DNA from: a virus
Virus record (IMG/VR): IMGVR_UViG_3300007640_008134
Location: 1 to 64,000 of that record
Reading direction: 5' to 3' (one strand)
DNA length: 64,000 nucleotides
Position numbers and translations under genes: made by a program. This document shows, piece by piece, positions 53,881 through 62,174 of this stretch; the stretch's first letter is position 1, and each line of letters opens with the position of its first letter. The notes beneath the pieces are model-generated. The model was not told the origin of the DNA, did not search any database, and saw only the letters and a list, made by a program, of their open reading frames with translations.

Positions 53881-54435
53881 ATGGACTTAAAAGTTAAAAA
53901 AACTAGAATGATATCTTTTGATAACGATGGCAATATTTTATCAATTGGTAAAAAAATTGTGCAAGATTCAAATACTATAGAAGTAAACATTGATGACGTA
54001 AAAGATTTACTTTCAGGAAAATATTCATTTGCAAGTCATAAAGTACAATATGATTTTTTAGAAAAAAAGTTTGTGTTAAAAAATCAAACACAATTACAAG
54101 AAGAAAGTCATGTTAATTCTTTTTTGTTTGAAATTGAAACAAATGTCGAAAATCCTCAAATAAAAATTATTCAAGATAAATCAAATTATCAATGGGTATT
54201 AGAGATTGATAAAGAATTTGAAACACAAATGCTTGAAAAAAATATACCTGTTGATACAAGTAAACACTTTTATAGTATAACAAAAAAAGGTGATCCTAAT
54301 ATTCTATATAGAATGATACAATTTGAAACAAAAACTATTCCGTTTGCATACGATTTTGAACTTGACGATAACCCATTTTCAATCTATACTACTAAAAAGT
54401 TTCATTCTTATGGATATGAGGTAGTTGATGGATAA
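53881..54435 (+). CDS. unknown protein in the glycosyltransferase operon
   Basis: The 184 residues are Lys/Asp/Glu-rich and predicted beta-rich in the first half (RMISFDNDGNILSIGKKIV) with a FLFEIETNVENPQIKII strand pair later. No domain or catalytic motif was recognised. It starts one base after the preceding stop codon and overlaps the next gene, so it is part of the same transcript. Confidence 0.55.
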   Translation: MDLKVKKTRMISFDNDGNILSIGKKIVQDSNTIEVNIDDVKDLLSGKYSFASHKVQYDFLEKKFVLKNQTQLQEESHVNSFLFEIETNVENPQIKIIQDKSNYQWVLEIDKEFETQMLEKNIPVDTSKHFYSITKKGDPNILYRMIQFETKTIPFAYDFELDDNPFSIYTTKKFHSYGYEVVDG

Positions 54436-55351
54436 TGTTTTTAGAGTTGTTGATTATGATATCATTTATTTAAGTTATGATGAACCTAATGCAGAAGAAA
54501 ATTATTCTGATTTATGTAGAAAAGTTCCGTGGGCAAAACGTGTTCACGGTGTAAAAGGTAGTGATGCTGCACATAAAGCATGTGCAGAATTAAGCGAAAC
54601 TGATAGATTTATAACCGTCGATGGTGACAATAAAATTAATGATGAGTTTTTACAACAAGTTATTAATTTTGATGTTAATGCTGATTTAAGTAACAAAGTT
54701 ATTAGTTGGAAAGCAAAAAACAAAATTAATGGATTAATGTATGGAAACGGCGGACTTAAATGTTGGCCTAAAATGCATGTTTTAAATATGCGTACACACG
54801 AAAATGCAGATCCTGATAATCCACATGCACAAGTTGACTTTTGTTGGGATACAGAATATGTACAAATGGAAGGTGCATTTAGCACAATTTATAATAACGC
54901 TACACCCCAACAAGCGTGGCGGGCAGGTTTCCGCGAAGGTGTAAAAATGGCATTGGACAGAGGTATACGTCCAACACTAGAAAATTTTAGATTAAATCAT
55001 TGGAAAAATTTACATCGTCTGTATGTGTGGTTAATGGTTGGTGCTGATGTAGAAAACGGCGATTGGGCTATCTACGGCGCACGTGAAGGATTGTACAAAA
55101 CAATGTGTACTGATTGGGATTTTGTTAATGTACGTGACTTTGAATGGTTAAATGAATATTGGAATAGCAAAGATCTCAACGAAGACGAAATGGAAGATAA
55201 TACATTATCGCTTGGTTATAGTTTGATTGAAGAACTTGATTTGCCAATTGCAGCTGAGCCATTAAATGGTAATCAAAGTCGTTTCTTCAAAACGGTATAT
55301 ATTAATCCAGATAGATCAAAAGGTCAAAACTTTTTAGATAGAGAGCAATAA
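54428..55351 (+). CDS. glycosyltransferase-like protein, single-domain
   Basis: I start at the ATG at 54428, six bases after GAGG. The core YDIIYLSYDEPNAEENYSDL, AKRVHGVKGSDAAHKAC and RFITVDGDNKI is a module found in many marine T4-like phages; DGD near residue 65 resembles the DxD site of family 2 transferases. The second half has NGLMYGNGGLKCWPKMHVL and WRAGFREGVKMALDRGI. It is paralogous to the C-terminal domain of the gene at 59877. Enzymatic activity has not been shown for this group as far as I know. Confidence 0.6.
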   Translation: MDNVFRVVDYDIIYLSYDEPNAEENYSDLCRKVPWAKRVHGVKGSDAAHKACAELSETDRFITVDGDNKINDEFLQQVINFDVNADLSNKVISWKAKNKINGLMYGNGGLKCWPKMHVLNMRTHENADPDNPHAQVDFCWDTEYVQMEGAFSTIYNNATPQQAWRAGFREGVKMALDRGIRPTLENFRLNHWKNLHRLYVWLMVGADVENGDWAIYGAREGLYKTMCTDWDFVNVRDFEWLNEYWNSKDLNEDEMEDNTLSLGYSLIEELDLPIAAEPLNGNQSRFFKTVYINPDRSKGQNFLDREQ

Positions 55352-56724
55352 TGGAGCGTAGCGAAAGCGAAGAAATTAAACGCATCGATGGTATAACACA
55401 AGAAATATCACCAACGTTTTGTTTTGCAAAATGGTATCATGCCAACATATATTTTCAAACAGGTGAAACACATAGTTGTTATCATCCTGCTCCCCATAAA
55501 ATTGACACAGCACCATTATTAGAAAATCCAAGTGCAATACACAACACAGCACAAAAGAAACAAGAACGTGCTGCTATGATGCGTGGCGAACAGCCTAGTG
55601 GTTGCAACTATTGCTGGAAAATTGAAGCACTTGGCAAAGATTATGTTAGTGATAGGAAACAGCGTAACCAAACTATTTTCTTCAAACATAGATTAGCAGC
55701 AGTAAAAGAAGGCGGTGCAGAGTTTGACGTAAATCCAGAATACTTAGAAGTATCATTTGGCAACGAGTGTAACTTCCGTTGCGGTTATTGTCATCCTAAA
55801 GCCAGCAGCAGATACTATCAAGAAATTAAACAACATGGCCCGTACACAAATGTAAAAAATCACAGATGTGATATTGATTGGTTTCAAATATTTGAAGAAG
55901 AAAACAATCCTTATTTAGATGCATTTTGGCGATGGTGGCCCGAGCTTAGTAAAGAACTGCACATACTGCGTATTACTGGTGGAGAACCTACTATACAACA
56001 AAGCACATACCGGTTGTTTGATATGCTTGATGCTGATCCTAAGCCTGACTTAGAGCTTAATTGCAACAGCAATTTAGGTGGAAAACCAAAGCAGTTAGAA
56101 AAGTTTACAAACCGTGTAAATGATTTGTTAACAAACAACAAGATTAGACGCTTTAAAATGTTTACTAGTATTGACACTTGGGGCAAACGTGCAGAATACA
56201 TACGAGACGGATTAGACATTGAAGTGTTTGAACGTAACTTGGATTATTTTATGCGTAATTGTCAAGCACCAATGGTACTAATGATTACGTTCAACATTTT
56301 CAGTGTAACAACATTTCGCACACTACTAGAAAAAATATTAGAATGGCGTAAAAAATATAATGATGTAGAAACACACAGATGGCAGCGGTTAGGTTTTGAT
56401 ACACCACATCTTAAAGAGCCGTTACAATATGATATTAACATTTTGCCTAATAACTACATGAGTTATATGCGTGATCATTTGCAATTTATAAAAGAAAATG
56501 TAGATGATAATCGTAAAGATGCATTTAGTACAATTGAGTATGAAAAGTTTAGACGTGTTGTTGACTATATGGAAACAACTGAATATCCATTAGATAAAAT
56601 TATTCAAGGACGTAAAGACTTTCACAACTTTTTTGCAGAACAAGGTCGTAGACGTGGAGTCAATCACGAAGAAGTGTTTCCAGAAATGTCAGACTTTTTT
56701 GAACTCTGCAAGAAATACGTTTAG
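55351..56724 (+). CDS. twitch-type radical SAM protein
   Basis: The 457-residue protein has CNFRCGYCHP with Cys140, Cys144 and Cys147 as the 4Fe-4S ligands, and ITGGEPTIQ as the SAM-binding GGEP motif about 65 residues later. Upstream Cys24, Cys43, Cys85 and Cys88 (FCFAKW, CNYCW) match the N-terminal cysteine set of twitch/SPASM proteins and may hold an auxiliary cluster. The protein probably acts on a peptide or sugar substrate within the decoration module. It is coupled to the preceding gene by TAATG and its 3' end overlaps the convergent gene by 36 nt. Confidence 0.82.
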   Translation: MERSESEEIKRIDGITQEISPTFCFAKWYHANIYFQTGETHSCYHPAPHKIDTAPLLENPSAIHNTAQKKQERAAMMRGEQPSGCNYCWKIEALGKDYVSDRKQRNQTIFFKHRLAAVKEGGAEFDVNPEYLEVSFGNECNFRCGYCHPKASSRYYQEIKQHGPYTNVKNHRCDIDWFQIFEEENNPYLDAFWRWWPELSKELHILRITGGEPTIQQSTYRLFDMLDADPKPDLELNCNSNLGGKPKQLEKFTNRVNDLLTNNKIRRFKMFTSIDTWGKRAEYIRDGLDIEVFERNLDYFMRNCQAPMVLMITFNIFSVTTFRTLLEKILEWRKKYNDVETHRWQRLGFDTPHLKEPLQYDINILPNNYMSYMRDHLQFIKENVDDNRKDAFSTIEYEKFRRVVDYMETTEYPLDKIIQGRKDFHNFFAEQGRRRGVNHEEVFPEMSDFFELCKKYV

Positions 56725-57303
56725 TGCAAGTTCTGTTTCAGGCCACATATTTTCTTTTAGTTTTTTAATATAAAAATCTACATCTACACGCCAAAATGTT
56801 TGGAAAGTGCCTTTGTATTCTAGTTCAATAGGGTCTTTTAAATATCCTTGATTGTGCATTATTTTAGCCCAAATGCGATGTACTTTGTTTTGGCTTCCAA
56901 CTTCGTTTGTGTTTGTGCTAATATACATAGGTTTTTCTAATCCTACGTAATGCATACAAACTGGAGTCAGCATTTGACTAGTCCAATGATTCATTGGCGA
57001 GTGTCGATAGTTATGCACAGCATGAGCACGATTGCCATCGATTAAATCATTTAATACGCAGGTCCTTGCACTAATACGATGTGCGTTTTTTCCTAATATA
57101 CCCAATTGTCGTAGACTATGACTTATACTTGTTCCAACTACTTTATCTTTGTAATACATTAAAAATAGTGTAGCATCTTCGTGTTTGTCAATGTAGTCAA
57201 TAAGTACCGTTTTATTATGATTATTGTAAAAACCTTTTGCTTCTGCGCCAGCATAAAACTCTGTCAAATCCTGTGTGCCGTTGTATATTTCTAGTCTATA
57301 CAA
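56689..57303 (-). CDS. possible GNAT-type acyltransferase
   Basis: The 204 residues start at TTG (57303), which overlaps the stop of the ligase gene; AAGG lies ten bases upstream and the first ATG would remove about 48 residues. ATLFLMYYKDKVVGTSISHS resembles the beta4 strand pair of GNAT folds, and KVHRIWAKIMHNQGYLKDPI the C-terminal helix. The acetyl-CoA P-loop (Q/R-x-x-G-x-G/A) is not clearly present, so the assignment is tentative. The overlap with the adenylating ligase suggests that the two act in sequence on an activated acyl group. Confidence 0.4.
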   Translation of the reverse strand: MYRLEIYNGTQDLTEFYAGAEAKGFYNNHNKTVLIDYIDKHEDATLFLMYYKDKVVGTSISHSLRQLGILGKNAHRISARTCVLNDLIDGNRAHAVHNYRHSPMNHWTSQMLTPVCMHYVGLEKPMYISTNTNEVGSQNKVHRIWAKIMHNQGYLKDPIELEYKGTFQTFWRVDVDFYIKKLKENMWPETELALNVFLAEFKKV

Positions 57304-58357
57304 AAGTTTGTGTCCTTATAATCTTTTTCAAGTTATCGTCAATTTTTATTTCATTTACTGCTCGCAATCTAAAGCGAGGAATATATCTAAATTCTTCTAC
57401 AAATTCCGCCATATATTTTATATGTCCGGTGTAATGGACCACGCATTGATTTCCTACTTGCCGACATAATGCAAGTTCTGCGCCTGCTGCTACTGCTGCT
57501 TTTTCTATTTGTTCTGGATACACTCTAATTGTATCTTGCTTAAACATATTTGGCATTCGTCCGTTAAGTGTAAAACGATTTCTATCACCTTGTACACAAT
57601 CACCACTTACCCATATATTAGGTTGACTACTCCATTTACAGCATATTTGATTATTTACAATATCTAGTTCTGCACCTGGTGCAATACTTTCTGCTGTATA
57701 AGTATTTTCTTCTTCGCTGTATAAAACAATAGGAGGTACTTCTGTGCTACCATACACATTGTAAACTTTATTTGGGCCATGTTCACGTAATTCGTCTAGC
57801 ATTCCTATTGGTGTAAAATCACTTCCTGTAATAAGTGTGTTTACACTGCTGTAATCTAATGTCTGCCATTTTTTGTGTTTGTATAAAGTTTTCCAAACAT
57901 TAGGTAACAACAGCGTATGTGTAGGACGGATATCATGTATACGATTTACATAATCAATTCCTTTAAAAGTTTCAATGTAAAGTTCACAATTTAATTTAAG
58001 AGCGAGATATACACTTAATACACTGAATGCAATACCACGAGGTGAATAGTAACTAAGTATTTTACTATTTTTTTCTAAATTTAAAATTTTTATATTTGCA
58101 TTTACTGCTTGCTCAATAGTTTCTTTACTATGACCGATATGTTGTGGAAATCCTGTAGTGCCACTTGTACTTAGATTTAAAAATTTATCGCCTCTATAGC
58201 CATAACTATATCCACTTTGCCAGTACCAGTTGTGTAGTAGTTTTAATACATTCTGTTCCCAGTCAGGCTTATCACTAAAACAATCTACAGGATTGCTCAG
58301 TGTATAATCGCTAATCCATTGTTCAGAGATTTGTTCACCATCTATGTAAATTTTCAT
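57296..58357 (-). CDS. short adenylating (ANL-type) acyl/aryl ligase
   Basis: The 353-residue protein has the ANL phosphate loop STSGTTGFPQ (residues 63-72), NVYGSTEVPP near residue 200, WVSGDC near residue 249 and a LNGRMPNMFK hinge after it, with Lys-Lys-Ile-Ile-Arg near the C-terminus in place of the GKI-R lysine motif. These motifs mark enzymes that adenylate carboxylates with ATP and transfer them to CoA, a carrier protein or another acceptor. It lacks about 150 N-terminal residues of a full ANL enzyme. Its ATG coincides with the predicted transcription start of a sigma70 promoter and has no Shine-Dalgarno, so the mRNA may be leaderless. Confidence 0.78.
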   Translation of the reverse strand: MKIYIDGEQISEQWISDYTLSNPVDCFSDKPDWEQNVLKLLHNWYWQSGYSYGYRGDKFLNLSTSGTTGFPQHIGHSKETIEQAVNANIKILNLEKNSKILSYYSPRGIAFSVLSVYLALKLNCELYIETFKGIDYVNRIHDIRPTHTLLLPNVWKTLYKHKKWQTLDYSSVNTLITGSDFTPIGMLDELREHGPNKVYNVYGSTEVPPIVLYSEEENTYTAESIAPGAELDIVNNQICCKWSSQPNIWVSGDCVQGDRNRFTLNGRMPNMFKQDTIRVYPEQIEKAAVAAGAELALCRQVGNQCVVHYTGHIKYMAEFVEEFRYIPRFRLRAVNEIKIDDNLKKIIRTQTFV

Positions 58358-58362
58358 GCTTT

Positions 58363-58390
58363 ATTATAACACAATTTTAGTGTAAGTCAA
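58363..58390 (-). promoter_or_regulatory. sigma70-type promoter giving a leaderless ligase mRNA
   Basis: TTGACT (58390-58385), 16 bases, TATAAT (58368-58363) on the minus strand. The A of the ATG (58357) is six bases after the -10 box, where transcription is expected to begin. The -35 overlaps the end of the fibre gene. Confidence 0.75.
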
Positions 58391-59804
58391 CCCACGCAGA
58401 ACCTGTGTATCCTTGGAATTTATTATTACTTGTATTGAAAATAATCATTCCTGCTTCAGCAGTCATACTATCTCTTGCTGCAAAATTTGTACCACGGGCT
58501 TTAAAAACAGGAACTTCTAAAACACCTGCACTATTAAATTCTAAATTCATGCTTTGATTTGCTATAGGAGTTGCAGATCCTGTTCCTAGTGCAACACTAA
58601 ACCCTGTTTTTACACTACTATCAGTTGAAGTAGGAGCAGTGTTTCTGTCAACAAAGAATCCAAAATGTCCTGCATCAACAAATCCTGCACCATTATAACC
58701 AAGAGCTGCAACCATAAGCATTGGATCTGATGTTTGTAATGCTGTTTTTGCTTCTGGTGTTCCTCTAAAAGCGTTGACTAATTCAGTTGCATCTCCGTCA
58801 GATATATTGAAGTTTTTAACAATACTTTCTGCATTAAACTCAATATCACTTGTGTAATCCATACCAAGTTGTAGTACACCGTTATTAGCATATATCGAAG
58901 TTGTGCTACCAACCCATGTCATAATGTCAGTTGTTCCATCCATTAGCCTGCCTTGTACAGCACCAAAGTAATTACTTTTTACAATGTCTGCTTCTAGACC
59001 GTAGTCTTCTGTTGGTGTTAAAGTTAGCTGTGGAGTGCCATCATATGCAACTATATCGGCTTTTAAATATGCATCTGTGCGTGTAGCACCAATTCCTAAA
59101 ATAGGTCCCTTTCCAGCATTATCAATATGAGAAATACCGCCTCTCATTTCCCATTGTCTATGAGCTGCATGTTCGTTGTAAGCAATCAGTACGGTTGGAT
59201 CTGTTTCATCTCTTTGTACAGCCATAATTTGTCCGTACAAATCTCCGGTAACGTTACCAGTAACATCACCCGTAACATTACCGTCTACATTACCAAAGTG
59301 ATGTCCGGTTGTATTTCCAGTAACTTCTCCAGTAACATCGCCAACAACATTACCAATTAAGTTACCTCTAATTGTACCTGTTGTGTTAAGAGTTCCGTAA
59401 AACGTACCAGTAATACTATCAGCTACAATTGTTGTTGCATCTATTGATTTTGTAGTATGGTTAATCATGACAACACCTTCGCTGTCATACATATTACCTT
59501 GCATGTTGCCTACCAGTAGTGCTTGTTCGCTGTTTAAAACAATATTACCATTTGTGTTACGTACATCACCTTTAATATCAGTAGTAAATAAACGTAGATC
59601 GTTATTAAAGATAGTGTTACCGGAAATATCTTCAATATCTCCTACTAATGGACCATATATTTTTCCGTTTGTTGTGTCAACTTGTAAAACACCGTCACGT
59701 GTTACAACATTGCCTTTAACTTGGCTTGTCCAGCTGTCAACGATAACTTGTTCATCAGCGCCTACAACATCAATTCTATATGCGTCACCTGGTATAATTG
59801 TCAT
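58377..59804 (-). CDS. tail fibre-like protein in reverse orientation
   Basis: The 475 residues begin with a short conserved anchor (IIPGDAYRIDVVGADEQV). A beta-repeat shaft follows with units such as GNVVGDVTGEVTGN and GNVTGDVTGNVTGDLYG (about residues 150-190), and a C-terminal domain ends in MIIFNTSNNKFQGYTGSAW, a common fibre end. GGAGG six bases before the ATG and a late box upstream fit virion expression. The shaft repeat resembles the one in the collar fibre at 44216. Its inverted position among accessory genes suggests an exchangeable host-range gene. Confidence 0.75.
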   Translation of the reverse strand: MTIIPGDAYRIDVVGADEQVIVDSWTSQVKGNVVTRDGVLQVDTTNGKIYGPLVGDIEDISGNTIFNNDLRLFTTDIKGDVRNTNGNIVLNSEQALLVGNMQGNMYDSEGVVMINHTTKSIDATTIVADSITGTFYGTLNTTGTIRGNLIGNVVGDVTGEVTGNTTGHHFGNVDGNVTGDVTGNVTGDLYGQIMAVQRDETDPTVLIAYNEHAAHRQWEMRGGISHIDNAGKGPILGIGATRTDAYLKADIVAYDGTPQLTLTPTEDYGLEADIVKSNYFGAVQGRLMDGTTDIMTWVGSTTSIYANNGVLQLGMDYTSDIEFNAESIVKNFNISDGDATELVNAFRGTPEAKTALQTSDPMLMVAALGYNGAGFVDAGHFGFFVDRNTAPTSTDSSVKTGFSVALGTGSATPIANQSMNLEFNSAGVLEVPVFKARGTNFAARDSMTAEAGMIIFNTSNNKFQGYTGSAWVDLH

Positions 59805-59822
59805 GGTAATCCTCCGTACAAA

Positions 59823-59830
59823 CTATTTAT
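59823..59830 (-). promoter_or_regulatory. late-promoter-like box for the reverse fibre gene
   Basis: ATAAATAG on the minus strand lies 18 nt upstream of the fibre ATG. It shares the short divergent gap with the host-type promoter at 59842. Confidence 0.45.
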
Positions 59831-59841
59831 CAATTCTAAAC

Positions 59842-59870
59842 TTGACAAGCTAGTTATATTATCATATAAT
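59842..59870 (+). promoter_or_regulatory. consensus sigma70 promoter giving a leaderless mRNA
   Basis: TTGACA (59842-59847), 17 bases, TATAAT (59865-59870). The ATG of the next gene is at 59877, seven bases after the -10 box, exactly where the transcript should begin. Confidence 0.85.
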
Positions 59871-59876
59871 TATAGT

Positions 59877-60935
59877 ATGTATGATATATTTTTTATAGGT
59901 CAAAAACATTGGAGTGGCTACAAAGCCTTAAAAGAAAGATTTCCTATGGCTCGCTGTGTAGAAACGGTGCCAGAAGCAAAACAAAAAGCACTTACAAAAC
60001 ATTTATGGATTGTGTATAATGACGTTGATTTGGTTGATGATTGGAAATTTGATTACAAAGTAGATGAGTATAGTAAAGAATACACACATGTATTTTTGAA
60101 TGAAAGATTATATTATAAAGAAGAATATTATGATGGCGTGTGTTTAATGCCGAAAGATAGTCATCACGGGCCAGGCGAATTACAAGCAAGATATTACATT
60201 AATAAAAAGTTTGTTCCTGTTGTTGCAAGCAGGCCAAAAATTGATCAGTATGATGTTGTGTTTATTAGCTATAAAGAACCTAATGCAGATGAAAATTTTG
60301 AAAAACTTCTCGAAAAAGCACCTCATGCAAAACGTGTACATGGAGTAAAAGGTATTCACCAAGCGCATATTGAAGCAGCAAAATTGTGTCAATCTAAGAT
60401 GTTTTTTGTTGTCGACGGCGATGCCCAACTTACAGACTATTTTAAATTTGACACCTTTGTTCCTGAAACACATAATAAAGATGCAGTTCACGTATGGAGA
60501 TCACAAAATCCAGTAAATGGATTAGTTTATGGTTACGGCGGTGTTAAGTTGTTGCCAAGGCAACAAACGCTTGATATGGATGTAAACAAGCCTGATATGA
60601 CAACAAGCATTAGTAATAAATTTGTTGCTGTGCAAAAAATTTCAAACATTACTGCATTTAACACTAGTCCATTTGAAACATGGAAAGGTGCATTTAGAGA
60701 ATGTGCTAAATTAAGTAGTAAAGTAATTGATAGGCAAAAGGATCAAGAAACAAATCGTAGATTAAGAACTTGGTGCACATACACAGAAGATGATGCAGAA
60801 TTTGCAGAGTATGCAATTATTGGTGCTAAAGCAGGTGCAGCATATGGTGCTAGAAATCAAGGTAAACCAGACGAGCTTAAAAAGATAAATGATTTTGATT
60901 GGTTGAAAGAAAAATTTGATGCTGGAAATTTTTGA
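59877..60935 (+). CDS. tandem-domain glycosyltransferase-like protein
   Basis: From the ATG at 59877 the protein has 352 residues in two related halves. The first contains YDIFFIGQKHWSGYKALKER and a KHLWIVYNDVDL strand; the second contains YDVVFISYKEPNADENFEKL, AKRVHGVKGIHQAH and VVDGDAQ near residue 180. The second half is paralogous to the whole protein at 54428 and has the DGD motif, while the first half has DVD in its place. The architecture recurs in marine T4-like phages. No Shine-Dalgarno is present, consistent with a leaderless transcript. Confidence 0.62.
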   Translation: MYDIFFIGQKHWSGYKALKERFPMARCVETVPEAKQKALTKHLWIVYNDVDLVDDWKFDYKVDEYSKEYTHVFLNERLYYKEEYYDGVCLMPKDSHHGPGELQARYYINKKFVPVVASRPKIDQYDVVFISYKEPNADENFEKLLEKAPHAKRVHGVKGIHQAHIEAAKLCQSKMFFVVDGDAQLTDYFKFDTFVPETHNKDAVHVWRSQNPVNGLVYGYGGVKLLPRQQTLDMDVNKPDMTTSISNKFVAVQKISNITAFNTSPFETWKGAFRECAKLSSKVIDRQKDQETNRRLRTWCTYTEDDAEFAEYAIIGAKAGAAYGARNQGKPDELKKINDFDWLKEKFDAGNF

Positions 60936-61962
60936 AATATTAGATAGATTTGAATTAATTCATGCTGACGATTCTCGCTTTAGTAAATTACGTAGATTAT
61001 ACATAGATAAAGATTACACTAGTTTATTTGAGTTAGTTGAAAAGGATGAGTTACGGCGTGCTATTTTAGAAGAAAATTGGCATAGTATATTTAGGCTTGT
61101 AACTAACAAAAGAATTATTGGCGATATTGAAGATTTAAGGAAAGCAATTCTTGAGCAAAATATTCATAGTTTGTTTAGATTACTAGCAGGAAACGATAGT
61201 TTAAAACTTGCTATTATAGAAAAAGATGAAAATTCAATTTTTAAATGTGCTGGTAATGATGATATACGTAAACTTGTTTTAGACGATAATCTTTTTAGTT
61301 TGTTTAGATTACTTGCAGAATATTCAGATTCAACTCTTGTAAATGCACTAAAAAATTTAATTACAAACGATATAGAGTTTGATAAAGATTGTTTAAGTAG
61401 AGGTCAATTACAAAGTAAACTCTGGCTTATAGATGAACTTAAAAAATTAAATTTAGATTTAGGAATAGTTTTTTTATGTGCAGGCTGGTATGGTATTTTA
61501 GCAACTATGATGTTAGATGCAAAATTAAAAATTGATAAAATTACAACATTTGATGTAGATGAGTCTTGCGAAAAAATTGCAAACATTATTAACAAGCCTT
61601 ATATTTTAAACAATTGGACATATAAACATTGCATACAAGATATACATGATATTAGATTTGATGGACATATTTACGATGTAAATAAATTTGACGGAACCCA
61701 AGAAACAATCTGGGAAACACCTAACACCGTTATAAACACAAGCACCGAGCACATTGAAAATTATCATGTATGGTATCATAAAATTCCAGAAGGAACAATT
61801 TGTATTTTGCAAGGTAATAATTATTTTGAAATACCAGAGCATGTTAATTGCTGCAACACACTAGAAGAGTTTAGCAAGTATTCGCCTATGGCACAAACTT
61901 TATATGAAGGCGAATTAAATTTAGGAAAATATACAAGGTTTATGAAAATTGGAATTAGATGA
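60919..61962 (+). CDS. repeat-bearing SAM-dependent methyltransferase-like protein
   Basis: I start at the ATG at 60919. Residues about 30-145 contain four degenerate repeats built on an (L/R)-AILE-x-x-x-HSLFRLL pattern (examples RRAILEENWHSIFRLV and RKAILEQNIHSLFRLL). The C-terminal 190 residues resemble a class I methyltransferase: FLCAGWYGILATMML in place of the GxGxG loop, KITTFDVDESCEKIAN as the acidic strand and NTVINTSTEHIENY later. The repeats look like a protein-binding helical array. It overlaps the preceding gene and is probably part of the same decoration pathway. Confidence 0.55.
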   Translation: MLEIFEILDRFELIHADDSRFSKLRRLYIDKDYTSLFELVEKDELRRAILEENWHSIFRLVTNKRIIGDIEDLRKAILEQNIHSLFRLLAGNDSLKLAIIEKDENSIFKCAGNDDIRKLVLDDNLFSLFRLLAEYSDSTLVNALKNLITNDIEFDKDCLSRGQLQSKLWLIDELKKLNLDLGIVFLCAGWYGILATMMLDAKLKIDKITTFDVDESCEKIANIINKPYILNNWTYKHCIQDIHDIRFDGHIYDVNKFDGTQETIWETPNTVINTSTEHIENYHVWYHKIPEGTICILQGNNYFEIPEHVNCCNTLEEFSKYSPMAQTLYEGELNLGKYTRFMKIGIR

Positions 61963-62173
61963 TCTAAGTGTAAGACAATTACAAACGGAAAGTGCAAGAG
62001 CATTGAGTACAATGCAAGCAACAAACAATAACATATGGCAGTTTAATAAAAAAGCTCACCATAATAGTCAAAATTGGTATAAAGCTGTTATTGAATGGTA
62101 TGTAGAACAATACGGAGATTTGCCAAGCAAAGTAGGCCCTGGTAAAGATGTTAAATTGGTAATGGAGAATTAA
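61949..62173 (+). CDS. small protein of unknown function
   Basis: The 74-residue frame begins at a TTG overlapping the preceding stop; the first ATG would leave about 54 residues, so the start is uncertain. It contains SARALSTMQATNNNIWQFNK and WYKAVIEWYVEQYGDLPSKV, predicted helical. No domain recognised. It is followed one base later by the nitroreductase-like gene. Confidence 0.45.
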   Translation: MELDDLSVRQLQTESARALSTMQATNNNIWQFNKKAHHNSQNWYKAVIEWYVEQYGDLPSKVGPGKDVKLVMEN

Positions 62174-62174
62174 A

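Noticed and set aside
56689-56724. Frameshift or misassembly at the 36-nt convergent overlap
   Set aside because: Both frames end in normal stop codons and both C-termini look natural; short convergent overlaps are common in compact phage genomes.
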